Source: CBDFNC01 sp965249895 (GTDB lineage Bacteria > Pseudomonadota > Gammaproteobacteria > Enterobacterales > CBDFNC01). Taken from it: 64,000 nt of DNA. Every line of letters begins with the position of its first letter. The first letter of the stretch is position 1. The translations under genes and the position numbers were made by a program. Below, piece after piece: positions 25,813-35,149 of the stretch. Where the stretch lies: the NCBI GenBank assembly GCA_965249895.1, contig CBDFNC010000004.1, positions 1,478,882 to 1,542,881 of the forward strand. The letters are read 5' to 3'. Below the pieces are notes generated by a model. It ran no database searches. It was not told where the DNA came from and worked only from the letters and a program-made list of their open reading frames with translations.

Positions 25813-25843
25813 AATTATCCGGAATTCCGTGTATGCCCGGAGC
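25813..25843. repeat. 31-bp dispersed repeat, copy 1
   Basis: AATTATCCGGAATTCCGTGT ATGCCCGGAGC, matching 61181-61211 on the other strand with about four differences. Possibly an element end. Confidence 0.6.
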
Positions 25844-25917
25844 GGACATTGCGCCCTGGTACAAATTCCAGAGAGATTTGCTCAATAAAATTAGTGGCTT
25901 GAGGATACCCCAAAAAA

Positions 25918-26190
25918 ATGGCCGGCACTACAACAACAGTAGAAAGCGAGACTTGGGTTTACCGAGATCTCAAATGGCTCGGTAAACAAAAACAATATTT
26001 AAAATTATCTAAATGTATCAATAACTTGAAGTTTAAAAATGGAGAAATCGAGCCTTATCTCTTGTTGGCATACCGAGACCAGAAACTCAAGTGTAGATTT
26101 TTACCGATACATAAAAACGGCCATACACTAAACCACTTTGATTGGCATTTTACGTTTCGCAATACGTCAGGTTATCCGAAACCCAACTAG
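25918..26190 (+). CDS. possible small basic protein (90 aa)
   Basis: An ATG-started frame of 90 codons, Lys-rich, with no recognisable domain, signal or strong ribosome site. It could be a truncated gene or a chance frame. It is listed because nothing else covers the stretch. Confidence 0.25.
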   Translation: MAGTTTTVESETWVYRDLKWLGKQKQYLKLSKCINNLKFKNGEIEPYLLLAYRDQKLKCRFLPIHKNGHTLNHFDWHFTFRNTSGYPKPN

Positions 26191-26702
26191 GCACATTTTT
26201 TGACTTGGCCGCTTTAGGCGCAAAGCGTGCAAACCTGAGTATGAAAATTTACTCTCCCACATTTAGCAACTTATTGAAGAATGCTCTTACTGGTATTTTA
26301 CTCTTTGACTTGCCTACATTCAGTTCCGGATTTGCGGAGCTCAATGTTCAGATTAGTGCATTTGCAATAGGTTCCATTGATTTACGCAATAACACCGCTT
26401 TCCCCCTGAAACACCTGTCTAAGACTCATCACAGACCAAAGTCGTGAGTATTGTAAAGGGTGGCTATTTATACAAAGAGAGGACGAAATCAGCGCTCACA
26501 AGGTTCGCCGAACAGGATCGGCGCCTTTACTCAGGCTTGCTTGACCACCCTCCTGGCTTCAGGATGAGCACTGGCAGGTGGAATATCTTGCCGACGATAT
26601 CCCACTTTACTTGTCTATCCTGTATTCCGCTTACTTTTGATGAAGTCCACTACGACTGGAACTGAAATAAAACGATAAACTACGGCTTAAGAGAAGCTGA
26701 AA
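26191..26702. other. gene-free spacer
   Basis: About 510 bp before the convergent DUF993 gene. Short frames are present, but none has codon pattern, ribosome site or family features I can support. Confidence 0.4.
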
Positions 26703-27872
26703 TTACTGCCCAACGCCGTGAATTCCCAACAACACCTTCATCCGCCGAGTTGCCAACTCCGGGTCTTTTAAGACCCCGGCCCTGTCGGCAAGGCGAAACA
26801 CCTCTGCATAGTGACCGATGGACCTGGCCGACTGCATACCAGCCGCCATAGAGAAATGCTGCTGATGGCCATTAAGCCAGGCAATAAACACCACCCCGGC
26901 TTTATAATACTGGGTGGGGGCTTCGAATATTTTACGGGACAAGGCTATGGTAGGGACCATCAAATCCCGGTACTGTTCGACATTGCCCTGAGCCAGTTGT
27001 GTTAACGCTCGCGCTGCCACCGGGGCTATTGGGTCAAAGATCCCCAATAAACCGTGGGAATAGTATTCACCGTCCCCTTCAATCAGTTCCGGATAATTAA
27101 AGTCGTCACCGGTGAACATCTTAACGCTATCGGGCAGGCGCTTTCTAAGCTCAAGCTCATATTCCTTTTCGAGTAAAGAGATCTTGATGCCGTCGATTTT
27201 GTCTTCATTCGCTTTAATGATCTCCAGCACAGTATCCATGTTCTGCCAGACATCATCGCTACCCCAATAACCGGATAGACTCGGATCGAACATTTCACCA
27301 AGCCAATGCAAAATCACAGGATAACGACACCCCTGGATAAGTTCGTTGTAGAGATTAATGTAATCATCCACACCCTTGGCGGCATGGGCCAGAGCCCGGG
27401 AAGCCATTAAAATGATCCGCCCGCCTTCATTTTCGATAGCATCGATCTGCTCAATATAGGCGCCTCTGACATCATCTATTGAGGCGCGGGTGAAATCGGT
27501 AAGCTGATCTGTGCCCGCTCCGGAGGCCAAGTCGGCGCCGTTAATCCCCTTGGCCACGTCTAAACTACGTTTGATCAACTCCAGAGCAGTAGGCCAATCT
27601 ATACCCATACCTCGCTGAGAGGTATCCATGGCCTCGGCAACCTTAAATCCCATCCGCCATAGCTGCTCCCGGTAAGCCAATGTTGCATCCCAATCGATAG
27701 CAGGAGTAGAGCACCAGGGGTGATCTGCAGCCAATGGGTCCACCACAACATGGGCCGCGGCGTACACGGTTCGGTTAAAGGGCAGTGACGGAACATAATT
27801 TTCATAACCAGGGGAACACAATTTGTAACGTTCCAATTTTTTATCGTTTGAAGGAAGTATAATTTGTGTCAT
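26703..27872 (-). CDS. DUF993 protein (dihydrodipicolinate synthase-like TIM barrel)
   Basis: 389 residues from ATG 27872 (AGGAATCGGTG upstream); the extension to 27929 lacks a ribosome site. The sequence (DATLAYREQLWRMGFKVAEAMDTSQRGMGIDWPTALELI, then ISLLEKEYELELRKRLPDSVKMFTGDDFNYPELI) fits the DUF993 family, regarded as a relative of DapA-type aldolases. The Lys in KISLLEK could form the Schiff base, which is inference. It is divergent from the lacI gene across a shared operator, so it belongs to the local catabolic regulon, perhaps as an aldolase or lyase for a keto-sugar. Confidence 0.75.
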   Translation of the reverse strand: MTQIILPSNDKKLERYKLCSPGYENYVPSLPFNRTVYAAAHVVVDPLAADHPWCSTPAIDWDATLAYREQLWRMGFKVAEAMDTSQRGMGIDWPTALELIKRSLDVAKGINGADLASGAGTDQLTDFTRASIDDVRGAYIEQIDAIENEGGRIILMASRALAHAAKGVDDYINLYNELIQGCRYPVILHWLGEMFDPSLSGYWGSDDVWQNMDTVLEIIKANEDKIDGIKISLLEKEYELELRKRLPDSVKMFTGDDFNYPELIEGDGEYYSHGLLGIFDPIAPVAARALTQLAQGNVEQYRDLMVPTIALSRKIFEAPTQYYKAGVVFIAWLNGHQQHFSMAAGMQSARSIGHYAEVFRLADRAGVLKDPELATRRMKVLLGIHGVGQ

Positions 27873-28003
27873 CACCGATTCCTGAAATATAAATGAAACT
27901 GCAATAAAGGGCCGGAACCTATACCTCATACCACTGAATTATTTATATCTGTAGCATGAACCGGTTGTCGGGGGATTTCATCTTTGTTAAAATCGAACTT
28001 TAG

Positions 28004-28015
28004 TAGAACGTTACA
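28004..28015. promoter_or_regulatory. LacI-family operator, lacI/DUF993 region
   Basis: TAGAACGTTACA matches the perfect palindrome TGGAACGTTCCA of this locus at 10 of 12 bases. It lies between the divergent lacI-type and DUF993 genes. Confidence 0.6.
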
Positions 28016-28078
28016 ATAAACTATTCTTGATAGCAAGGCTGCTATTGTCTTGAACATCATTCTCTATGGGAGAGCATT

Positions 28079-29098
28079 GTGCGCCAAAAGAATATTACCA
28101 TTCCCGATGTCGCCAAGGCCGCCGGTGTCTCCAAGTCCACTGTGTCTCTGGTGTTGCAAAATAGCCCTAAGATCAAGCCGGAAACTAAAAAGAAAGTGAT
28201 GAAGGCGGCAAAACAACTCGGCTATGTTTATAACCAGGCCGCGGCCAACCTTCGCCGCCGCTCTTCTTCAATGATAGGTATGGTCATCAACGACCTCACC
28301 AACCCTTTCTTCGCAGAGCTGGCCGTAGCCCTGGAGCGCAGTTTAACGGATTCCGGTTACGTGGTGATGATGGCCAATACATCCGAAGATATTAACCAAC
28401 AAGATAAAGTGGTGCGCACCTTCTGTGAGCACGGCGTAGCTGGGATACTGATCTGTCCTGTATTTGGCTCTTCTTATGCCGATCTAGAGCCTTATATCGT
28501 CAGAGGCACACCCGTAGTCAGTGTTATGCGGCCAATAGAAGGCAGTGCCTGTGATCACATTGCCCCAGATAATAAAGCCGGCACTATGGCGTCGACCCAA
28601 CATCTGCTTGATCAGGGTATGACCCGCCTGGCGTTCCTTGGTGGCCAGCCAGAGACCCCTGTGTATCAGCAGCGTCTCAGTGGTTTTATGGCGGCTGTCG
28701 ACAAGGCTGGCATCGACCATGGTGATATAGAAATAATCCCCTGCGCCGTGAGCCGGGCCGCCGCAGCGCAAGCGGTTCAGGCCCTTGTTAAACAGGGAAG
28801 ACCACCCCAGGGCATTGTTTGTTATAGCGATATGGTGGCCTTCGGGGTCAACTTTGGCTTGAGCAAAACCAGCCTTCAAATCGGTCGGGATATTGCTGTT
28901 ATTGGTTTTGATGATGTGCTTGCCTGTAATACTGTCAGCCCGCCACTCAGCAGTGTTCATGTGTTTACCGATCAACTCGCTAAACTGGCTGCACAGAGCC
29001 TGATCCAAAGGCTTAAAGATCCAGACAGGGCTGTATCCAATCAATCTGTACTACCAAAAGTCATAGTGCGCGAGTCCTCCCAGCTAACCGGGCTCTAG
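28079..29098 (+). CDS. LacI-family transcriptional repressor
   Basis: 339 residues starting with GTG after GGGAGAG. The N-terminal HTH (ITIPDVAKAAGVSKSTVSLVLQNSPKIKPETKKKVMKAAKQLGY) and hinge helix are typical. The rest is a periplasmic-binding-like effector domain (GMVINDLTNPFFAELAVALE, IAVIGFDDVLACNTVSPPLSSV). LacI proteins bind palindromes with a central CG, and TGGAACGTTCCA-type sites lie upstream of this gene, of the Gfo/Idh gene and of the amidohydrolase gene. It most likely represses the 26.7-44.1 kb catabolic genes until a sugar-like inducer appears. The inducer is unknown. Confidence 0.88.
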   Translation: MRQKNITIPDVAKAAGVSKSTVSLVLQNSPKIKPETKKKVMKAAKQLGYVYNQAAANLRRRSSSMIGMVINDLTNPFFAELAVALERSLTDSGYVVMMANTSEDINQQDKVVRTFCEHGVAGILICPVFGSSYADLEPYIVRGTPVVSVMRPIEGSACDHIAPDNKAGTMASTQHLLDQGMTRLAFLGGQPETPVYQQRLSGFMAAVDKAGIDHGDIEIIPCAVSRAAAAQAVQALVKQGRPPQGIVCYSDMVAFGVNFGLSKTSLQIGRDIAVIGFDDVLACNTVSPPLSSVHVFTDQLAKLAAQSLIQRLKDPDRAVSNQSVLPKVIVRESSQLTGL

Positions 29099-29122
29099 CC
29101 GGTAACAAGTTAGCATGGGTTT

Positions 29123-29143
29123 CCACTGCCGCGCAGGCAGTGG
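29123..29143. terminator. bidirectional hairpin between lacI and GMC gene
   Basis: CCACTGCC-GCGCA-GGCAGTGG lies between two convergent genes. It has no T-run but is placed to end both transcripts. Confidence 0.45.
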
Positions 29144-29156
29144 TCAAGTCGACGCT

Positions 29157-30746
29157 TCAGACGTGTTGCTTGATCATATCCGCCGCCTTCTCGGCAATCA
29201 TTATGGTAGGAGCATTAGTATTAGAACTCACCACTCGTGGCATCACGGACGAATCCACAACCCGCAGTCCGTCCAAGCCTCGCACCCGTAAATCTGGCCC
29301 AACTACGCTGCGCTCATCATCGGCATCTCCCATTTTACAGGCGCCAACCGGATGATAGTCGGTTTTGGAGTGCTGACGCGCGTATTGCATGATCTGCTCA
29401 TCGGTTTTGAACTCGGCACCCGGCATAGATTCCTGCTTAATATACGGCTTAAAAGCCGGCTGCGCCATAATGTCCCTGGCCAGTTTAAACCCTTCCACAG
29501 ACATCTTGCGGTCATACTCCTCGGCCCAGTAGTTAGGGTCGATTAACGGCGCGGCAGCTGGATCCGACGAGCGCAAACGCACCGTACCCCGGCTTTTCGG
29601 TCGCAGCACGGCTGAGTTAAGCGTAACCCCGTTGCGAATAGGTTTCAGGCCATGCTCCAAGCCAGAGCCCGGCAGGAAATGAAACTGGATATCTGGCGAA
29701 CGGGCTTGGGAGTCGGCATACCAGAAACCACCACCGTCACAAAGGTTGGACGCCACTGGGCCGCTATTGAATAACAGATATTGCAAACCCGACCAGGCAT
29801 TCATATGCAAGGGTTTATAGCGGTCGAAGCTATAGTCGCCACTGCACTCGCTGACCACAAAAACATCCATATGATCATGGAAGTTTTCCCCCACCGATGG
29901 CAAGTCATGCTCCACATTTATACCCACAGAGCGCAAGTGTTCCGCAGGCCCTATGCCTGACAGTTGCAACAGCTTTGGCGAGCCAACTGCTCCCGAGGTT
30001 ACCAGGACTTCCCGGGCGGCATTAGCCAGGTGCACCTGATGACTGCCGCGCTTGGTATATTCAACACCCACGGCACGCTGGTTTTTAATCACGACCTTGT
30101 TAACCGTCGCCTTGGTTAGCACGGTTAAATTGGCGCGCGACAGCGCCGGTTTTATATAAGCCACCGCCGCACTACTGCGTTTGCCATTGCGATTAGTGAC
30201 CTGATAATAACCGAAGCCATCCTGTGTCGCGCCGTTGAAATCGGCGGAATAGGGAAAACCAGCTTGCTGCGCCGCGCGTACAAAGGTACTGGTTAACGCA
30301 TGAGGGACAGGATCCGAAATTTTTAATGGGCCATCAACCCCGTGGTAATGATCATTAAGCCGGATATTATCCTCGGCCTTGCGAAAATATGGTAAGACTT
30401 GGTCAAACGACCAGCCAGTGCAGCCTTCTTCATCTGCCCAGTCGTCATAATCCTTGGCATGCCCCCGGGTATAGATTTGGGCGTTTATAGAACTGCCTCC
30501 CCCCATCACTCTGCCTTGAGGGTACCAAACTTTGCGATTATCCAGGTGTTGCTGGGGTACGGTCGAATAACCCCAGGTCGCCGTTTCCCCTGTCAGCTTG
30601 GCAAAACCAGCCGGCATATGGATCAAAGGGTTTGAGTCTGGGTTGCCGGCTTCCAGCAATAGCACCCGTACTTCGGGATCTTCAGTTAGTCGGTTGGCTA
30701 ATACACAGCCTGCGGGTCCACCGCCGGTAATAATATAGTCGTACAT
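29157..30746 (-). CDS. GMC oxidoreductase (choline dehydrogenase-like)
   Basis: 529 residues. FAD-binding Rossmann motif GGGPAG at 8-13, the GMC signature YPQGRVMGGGSSINAQIYTRG, and C-terminal YHPVGACKMG plus LRVVDSSVMPRVVSSNTNAPTIMIAEKAA with the conserved active-site His and Asn. Such flavoenzymes oxidise alcohols or sugar hydroxyls. No signal peptide is visible, so it is cytoplasmic. It is the last gene of a long minus-strand cluster after the SDR gene (89-bp gap). A choline role is unlikely given the sugar importer and the absence of bet genes. Oxidation of a sugar, glycoside or sugar alcohol is inferred. Confidence 0.85.
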   Translation of the reverse strand: MYDYIITGGGPAGCVLANRLTEDPEVRVLLLEAGNPDSNPLIHMPAGFAKLTGETATWGYSTVPQQHLDNRKVWYPQGRVMGGGSSINAQIYTRGHAKDYDDWADEEGCTGWSFDQVLPYFRKAEDNIRLNDHYHGVDGPLKISDPVPHALTSTFVRAAQQAGFPYSADFNGATQDGFGYYQVTNRNGKRSSAAVAYIKPALSRANLTVLTKATVNKVVIKNQRAVGVEYTKRGSHQVHLANAAREVLVTSGAVGSPKLLQLSGIGPAEHLRSVGINVEHDLPSVGENFHDHMDVFVVSECSGDYSFDRYKPLHMNAWSGLQYLLFNSGPVASNLCDGGGFWYADSQARSPDIQFHFLPGSGLEHGLKPIRNGVTLNSAVLRPKSRGTVRLRSSDPAAAPLIDPNYWAEEYDRKMSVEGFKLARDIMAQPAFKPYIKQESMPGAEFKTDEQIMQYARQHSKTDYHPVGACKMGDADDERSVVGPDLRVRGLDGLRVVDSSVMPRVVSSNTNAPTIMIAEKAADMIKQHV

Positions 30747-30835
30747 ATCACAGATACCTTACTCTTAAATTCATACCAGGGACCTCTGTACTGCTTAGGC
30801 GCAATGCCTTGCTCAGTGGCGCCTTTACACGTTAT

Positions 30836-31609
30836 TTAAAGTCGATTGATTGACAGGCCACCATCGATTTCCACAGCGCTGCCGCTGGCAAACGCCATAT
30901 CACCTTTCGCAAATGGCACCACGGCACTGCCAACATCTTCGGGCTGCCCCCAGCGCCGCGCCGGTACCAGCCCAGCGGCAATCTTGCCGTCATACTTATC
31001 GAACACGGCCGATGTCATGGCGGTTTGCATAATACCGGGCCGCAGTTCAAACACACCGATATTGTCCGCTGCCAGTCGCAGCGCAAAAGTCTTGGTCATC
31101 ATAGTCAGCGCCGCTTTTGACATGCAGTAATCTGCCCGCTCCGGTGATGCCATCAGGGCGCTAACGGACGAGATGGAAATAACTGAACGGTAGTGCTCTG
31201 CAGGGTTTTCCAGCATCCACCGCGCTACAGCTTGGGTCAGGAAAAATGTGCCTTTTAGATTAATGTCCATCACATGCTTGAAAGACTCACTGGTGAGCGC
31301 TAATAAATCGCCACGATACAGGGTGCCGACACCGGCATTATTAACCAGGCAATCTAATCCGCCGCCCCAGCTAACCACCTGCTCGATAAGCGACTGATGG
31401 CTTTTCAGGTCGGCCAAATCGCTGGTTACATATTTACAGCGAGCACCGAGAGATCCACACCGGGCAATTATGTCACTGCAGTTGTCAGCGGGATCTAGGT
31501 CGGTAAACACCACATCAAACCCGGCAGCAGCCATTTTAGTGACTATGGCTAAGCCAATGCCTTGTCGGCCTCCTGTCACCAAAGCAACGGGACGGGAAGT
31601 TGAACTCAT
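30836..31609 (-). CDS. short-chain dehydrogenase/reductase
   Basis: 258 residues from ATG 31609, which shares its A with the TGA of the preceding GMC gene, so translation is coupled. Classical SDR features: TGGRQGIG (12-19), NNAG (90-93), catalytic Ser147/148, Tyr161 and Lys165 in YCMSK, and the C-terminal FASGSAVEIDGG. It should be NAD(P)-dependent and oxidise or reduce a hydroxyl or carbonyl group of the pathway intermediate. The FDVVFTDLD acid after the second strand favours NAD over NADP. Substrate unknown. Confidence 0.85.
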   Translation of the reverse strand: MSSTSRPVALVTGGRQGIGLAIVTKMAAAGFDVVFTDLDPADNCSDIIARCGSLGARCKYVTSDLADLKSHQSLIEQVVSWGGGLDCLVNNAGVGTLYRGDLLALTSESFKHVMDINLKGTFFLTQAVARWMLENPAEHYRSVISISSVSALMASPERADYCMSKAALTMMTKTFALRLAADNIGVFELRPGIMQTAMTSAVFDKYDGKIAAGLVPARRWGQPEDVGSAVVPFAKGDMAFASGSAVEIDGGLSINRL

Positions 31610-33123
31610 CAATTAATCTCCGTTGTCTTGATATGCTCGGCTACCCTGAGGGCCTGAGCCGCTATGGTCAGCGCCGGATTAACTGCCGCCGAGGTAGGCA
31701 GGAAGGAGGCGTCCACCACAAATAAGTTGTGATGATCATAACTGCGGCAATATGGGTCCAGCGGCGCGGTTTGAGGATCCTTTCCCATACGTACAGTGCC
31801 GCATTGATGGGAAGGGGTGCGCCGGTCAAAAGGTTTACTCATCAATATCGGATAACCAGCAGCACGCATAACGGATTTGGCTTTTTTCAGCAGCTTACGA
31901 TGAGCCGTCATATTGCTGCGCCGCCAGTCCAGTACGATGCGATCTTCGCTATCCAGCTTAACCCGGCTTTCCGGCGTCGGCAGATCTTCACTCATCACGT
32001 ACCAGTCCACCGAATGACGCGCCAGCCAGTTCACCGCAAATTGCGGCGCCGCCTTGAGGTTGGCTTTAAGCATGGCACCATCCAATTTACCCAATAATTG
32101 AATATTGCCCAGCGGTCCACCACCGTTTCCGTCCGACAGGTAAAAATCGTTAATGCCCAGGGTTTTCTGGTACACAGCGTCATTGCGGATAAACGGATTA
32201 ACTGCCAGCAGCGCGGTGCAGTTGTGGTTCATAAAGTTCCGCCCCACCTGATCAGAACTGTTAGCCAGGCCATCGGGGTATGTTGCGCTGTGGGAGCGCA
32301 ACAATATCGCAGCGCTGTTAACCGCCCCGGCGCTCAGGACAAACAATGCGCCGCGGATCTTCAGTACCTGCCCTGCCCGCTCCACTTCCACACTCTCGAT
32401 ACACTTACCGTCGGTGCCCGTATGCAGTCGTTTGACCCTGGCATCAGTCATCAGGGTCACATTGGCGCGATCCAGTACAGGCTTCAGCGCAGCCGATTCC
32501 GCATCCATCTTGCCGGTCCCTGTATCGGGAAAAGCGTCCCAAGGTGTTTTGGCTCGCGCCATCCAGCTGTCTATATCCAGAGCAAGGGGCAGACTAAAGG
32601 GGCTGACACCCGCCTTAAGCAAACGCCCCCGAACCGCTTTGATGGAGACTTCGTCGGGCACGGCGCCTGCCACATACCCCTTGGCCCCTTTGGGTTCACA
32701 GCTATCTTGTCCCGTCTGTCCTCTCACCTGATACAGGGTTTCTGCCTGCTGGTAATAAGGCGCTAATTCTTGATAAGCAAACGGCCAGGCCGGGGAGATC
32801 CCATCGTCAAACGCCAACTCGGCAAAATCCTGCTCTCGATAGCGCAGCATCACAGCGCCATAGAATTTGGAATTGCCGCCAACATAATAGTAATTGCCGG
32901 GATTAAATAACTCGCCATTGCCATCAGACCACTGCTCCTTTGGTCTAAAAATTTCGTCGACAAAGATTGCCTTGCTGTCACGCGCGGACGAACACTCGGT
33001 CAGCTGCCGACCCCGCTCAATCACCAGGATCCGAGCACCACTATCGGCCAGTCGGTTCAGCAGTGTCGCACCACCGATCCCGCTACCAACAATCACAATA
33101 TCGTATTCCGGATTTTCACCCAT
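31609..33123 (-). CDS. GMC-family FAD oxidoreductase, second type
   Basis: About 504 residues. I take ATG 33123, preceded by GGAGG four bases away, rather than the ATG five codons upstream. FAD motif GSGIGGATLLNRL, then YYVGGNSKFYGAVMLRYREQDF and the C-terminal HQCGTVRMGKDPQTAPLDPYCRSYDHHNLFVVDASFLPTSAAVNPALTIAAQALRVAEHI. This resembles the glucoside-3-dehydrogenase/fructose-dehydrogenase branch more than the choline branch. It is coupled to the SDR gene and directly follows the ABC ATPase gene, so it is likely to act on the imported sugar. No Tat or Sec signal is seen. Confidence 0.8.
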   Translation of the reverse strand: MGENPEYDIVIVGSGIGGATLLNRLADSGARILVIERGRQLTECSSARDSKAIFVDEIFRPKEQWSDGNGELFNPGNYYYVGGNSKFYGAVMLRYREQDFAELAFDDGISPAWPFAYQELAPYYQQAETLYQVRGQTGQDSCEPKGAKGYVAGAVPDEVSIKAVRGRLLKAGVSPFSLPLALDIDSWMARAKTPWDAFPDTGTGKMDAESAALKPVLDRANVTLMTDARVKRLHTGTDGKCIESVEVERAGQVLKIRGALFVLSAGAVNSAAILLRSHSATYPDGLANSSDQVGRNFMNHNCTALLAVNPFIRNDAVYQKTLGINDFYLSDGNGGGPLGNIQLLGKLDGAMLKANLKAAPQFAVNWLARHSVDWYVMSEDLPTPESRVKLDSEDRIVLDWRRSNMTAHRKLLKKAKSVMRAAGYPILMSKPFDRRTPSHQCGTVRMGKDPQTAPLDPYCRSYDHHNLFVVDASFLPTSAAVNPALTIAAQALRVAEHIKTTEIN

Positions 33124-33143
33124 AATACCTCCAGCCATCCAGG

Positions 33144-34265
33144 TTATTGAATACGCTCACCGGTTGCCGTGTCGAAGGCAACATTACTGGAAACATCAAA
33201 CGCGAAGCGGGCTCTGTCTCCTGCTTTAGCCGAGGCTCGGTTTCGCATCCGGCCAACCACTTCCTGGCCTGCCAATAGAGTAACCACAAACATATCGGCA
33301 CCTGTGGGTTCGGTAAGCTCAACCTGCAGTTCGGCTTCATGGATCCGTCCCTCGATACGATTCGCACTACTTGGGTCTGTGATTGTCTCGGGACGCAGGC
33401 CAAGGGTCACTTCTTTACCTAAGTATTCGCCAATTGCAGCCTCGTCACGCCCCACAGGTAATAGCAGGCTCATTTCGGCATCCTTGGTTTCAATCTCGAA
33501 ACTCAACTGACCTTCAACCCTGATCACCCTGGCAGACACCAGATTCATGGAAGGAGAGCCCATAAAACCGGCCACAAAGGTATTCACCGGATTGTTGTAG
33601 ATTTCTTCCGGTGTACCGAACTGCTGCACGACGCCGCCATTCATTACCGCTATCTTAGTGGCCAGCGTCATGGCTTCAATCTGGTCGTGGGTAACATAGA
33701 CGATGGTGGCGCCGAGCCGCTGATGCAGCAGTTTTATTTCGGTGCGCATATCCACCCGTAACTTGGCATCCAGGTTCGACAAAGGCTCATCAAACAGGAA
33801 CACCTGAGGATCACGAACCAAGGCACGGCCCATGGCGACCCGTTGACGTTGACCGCCGGACAGTTGCGACGGTTTTCGATCCAGCAAGCGTTCCATCTGC
33901 AGCATTTTTGCCACCTGGGATACTGCCCTCTGTCGCTCCTGCTTAGGCACCTTCCTCATTTCCAGCCCAAAGCTGATATTCTGAGCCACTGTCATATTGG
34001 GGTACAGAGCGTAGGACTGAAACACCATGGCAATATCCCGCTGAGAAGGGTGCACCCCATTCATCGCCTTGCCGTTAATCCAGATTTCACCGGCGGTTAT
34101 CTCATCGAGACCGGCAATCATGTTCAGCAGGGTTGACTTGCCGCAACCGGACGGCCCCACTAACACCAGGAAATCACCCTTGCTGATTTCGATATTAATT
34201 TGTTTAAGTACTTCTACGTCGTGGTAATGCTTGATGACGTTGTCGATATTTAGAAAGCTCATCAT
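33144..34265 (-). CDS. ABC sugar transporter ATPase (MalK/UgpC type)
   Basis: 373 residues. Walker A GPSGCGKST (37-45), ABC signature QLSGGQRQRVAMG, Walker B VFLFDEPLSNLD, switch His in VYVTHDQIEAMTLA, then a C-terminal OB-type MalK regulatory domain (about 240-370). It powers the importer formed with the two permeases and the binding protein upstream. It is separated from the permease gene by two bases. ATG 34265 is followed at once by a second ATG, and either could serve. Confidence 0.95.
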   Translation of the reverse strand: MMSFLNIDNVIKHYHDVEVLKQINIEISKGDFLVLVGPSGCGKSTLLNMIAGLDEITAGEIWINGKAMNGVHPSQRDIAMVFQSYALYPNMTVAQNISFGLEMRKVPKQERQRAVSQVAKMLQMERLLDRKPSQLSGGQRQRVAMGRALVRDPQVFLFDEPLSNLDAKLRVDMRTEIKLLHQRLGATIVYVTHDQIEAMTLATKIAVMNGGVVQQFGTPEEIYNNPVNTFVAGFMGSPSMNLVSARVIRVEGQLSFEIETKDAEMSLLLPVGRDEAAIGEYLGKEVTLGLRPETITDPSSANRIEGRIHEAELQVELTEPTGADMFVVTLLAGQEVVGRMRNRASAKAGDRARFAFDVSSNVAFDTATGERIQ

Positions 34266-34267
34266 AA

Positions 34268-35149
34268 TTATCCTTTCACTGAACCAGCCATCAGGCCACG
34301 TACAAAATAACGTCCGGCAACCACATAAACTAACAGGGTCGGCAGCGCCGCCGTGATAGCGGCGGCCATATGGACGTTGTATTCCTTAACTCCGGTAGAG
34401 CTGTTCACCAGGTTATTTAACGCAACCGTGATGGGCGCACTGTCACCCGATGCAAACGAGGCGCCAAACAAAAAGTCGTTCCAGATATTGGTGAACTGCC
34501 AAATCACAGTGACCACGATAATGGGTCCGGAATTGGGCAATAAAATACGCCTGAAGATAGTAAAAAAGCCTGCACCATCCATCACCGCCGCCCGAACTAA
34601 CTCATCGGGAAACGCTTCATAAAAGTTCCTGAAAAACAAGGTGGTAAAGCCCAGCCCATAGATCACATGCACCATCACCAAACCGGAAGTGGTATTGGCC
34701 AGGCCGATAAACCCCAGCACCTGCGACATGGGCAGCAGCACTATTTGAAACGGGATAAAACAAGCGAACAACATAAGGCCGAAGACAATATTGTGGCCCT
34801 TAAAGCGCCACTTGGTCAGCACATAACCATTAAATGCCCCCAGCAAGGTGCCAATGGCCACCGCAGGTACAGTCATCTTGATGCTGTTCCAGAAATAACC
34901 ATTGATGCCGTTACAATCCAAGCCCAGGCAGGCGGAGCCCCAGGCCTTAATCCAGGGTTCGAAGGTAATTTGCAACGGCAGTGCCATCATGTTGCCGAGC
35001 CGCACCTCTTCCAGCGACTTCATCGAAGTGACGACCATAACAAACAGCGGCGCCAGGTAAATGATGGCGATGACTATCAGCACACTGTAAATAAGTGCCC
35101 GCCAGTAAATAGCCGAGCGCAGGGCATTGTCTTGAGATGCTCCACTCAT
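34268..35149 (-). CDS. ABC sugar permease, MalG-like
   Basis: 293 residues with six predicted membrane spans and the EAA loop DELVRAAVMDGAGFFTIFRRILLPNSGP facing the ATPase. The first codons overlap the end of the preceding permease (ATGA). By order and similarity it is the GtsC/MalG partner of a carbohydrate-uptake family 1 importer. Confidence 0.93.
   Translation of the reverse strand: MSGASQDNALRSAIYWRALIYSVLIVIAIIYLAPLFVMVVTSMKSLEEVRLGNMMALPLQITFEPWIKAWGSACLGLDCNGINGYFWNSIKMTVPAVAIGTLLGAFNGYVLTKWRFKGHNIVFGLMLFACFIPFQIVLLPMSQVLGFIGLANTTSGLVMVHVIYGLGFTTLFFRNFYEAFPDELVRAAVMDGAGFFTIFRRILLPNSGPIIVVTVIWQFTNIWNDFLFGASFASGDSAPITVALNNLVNSSTGVKEYNVHMAAAITAALPTLLVYVVAGRYFVRGLMAGSVKG

Noticed and set aside
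26142..26665. two overlapping plus-strand frames of 101 and 73 codons
   Set aside because: No ribosome site, no domain, and codon use unlike the neighbouring genes.
29157..30746. choline dehydrogenase (betA)
   Set aside because: No betB, betI or choline transporter partner; the context is a sugar importer and a LacI regulator.
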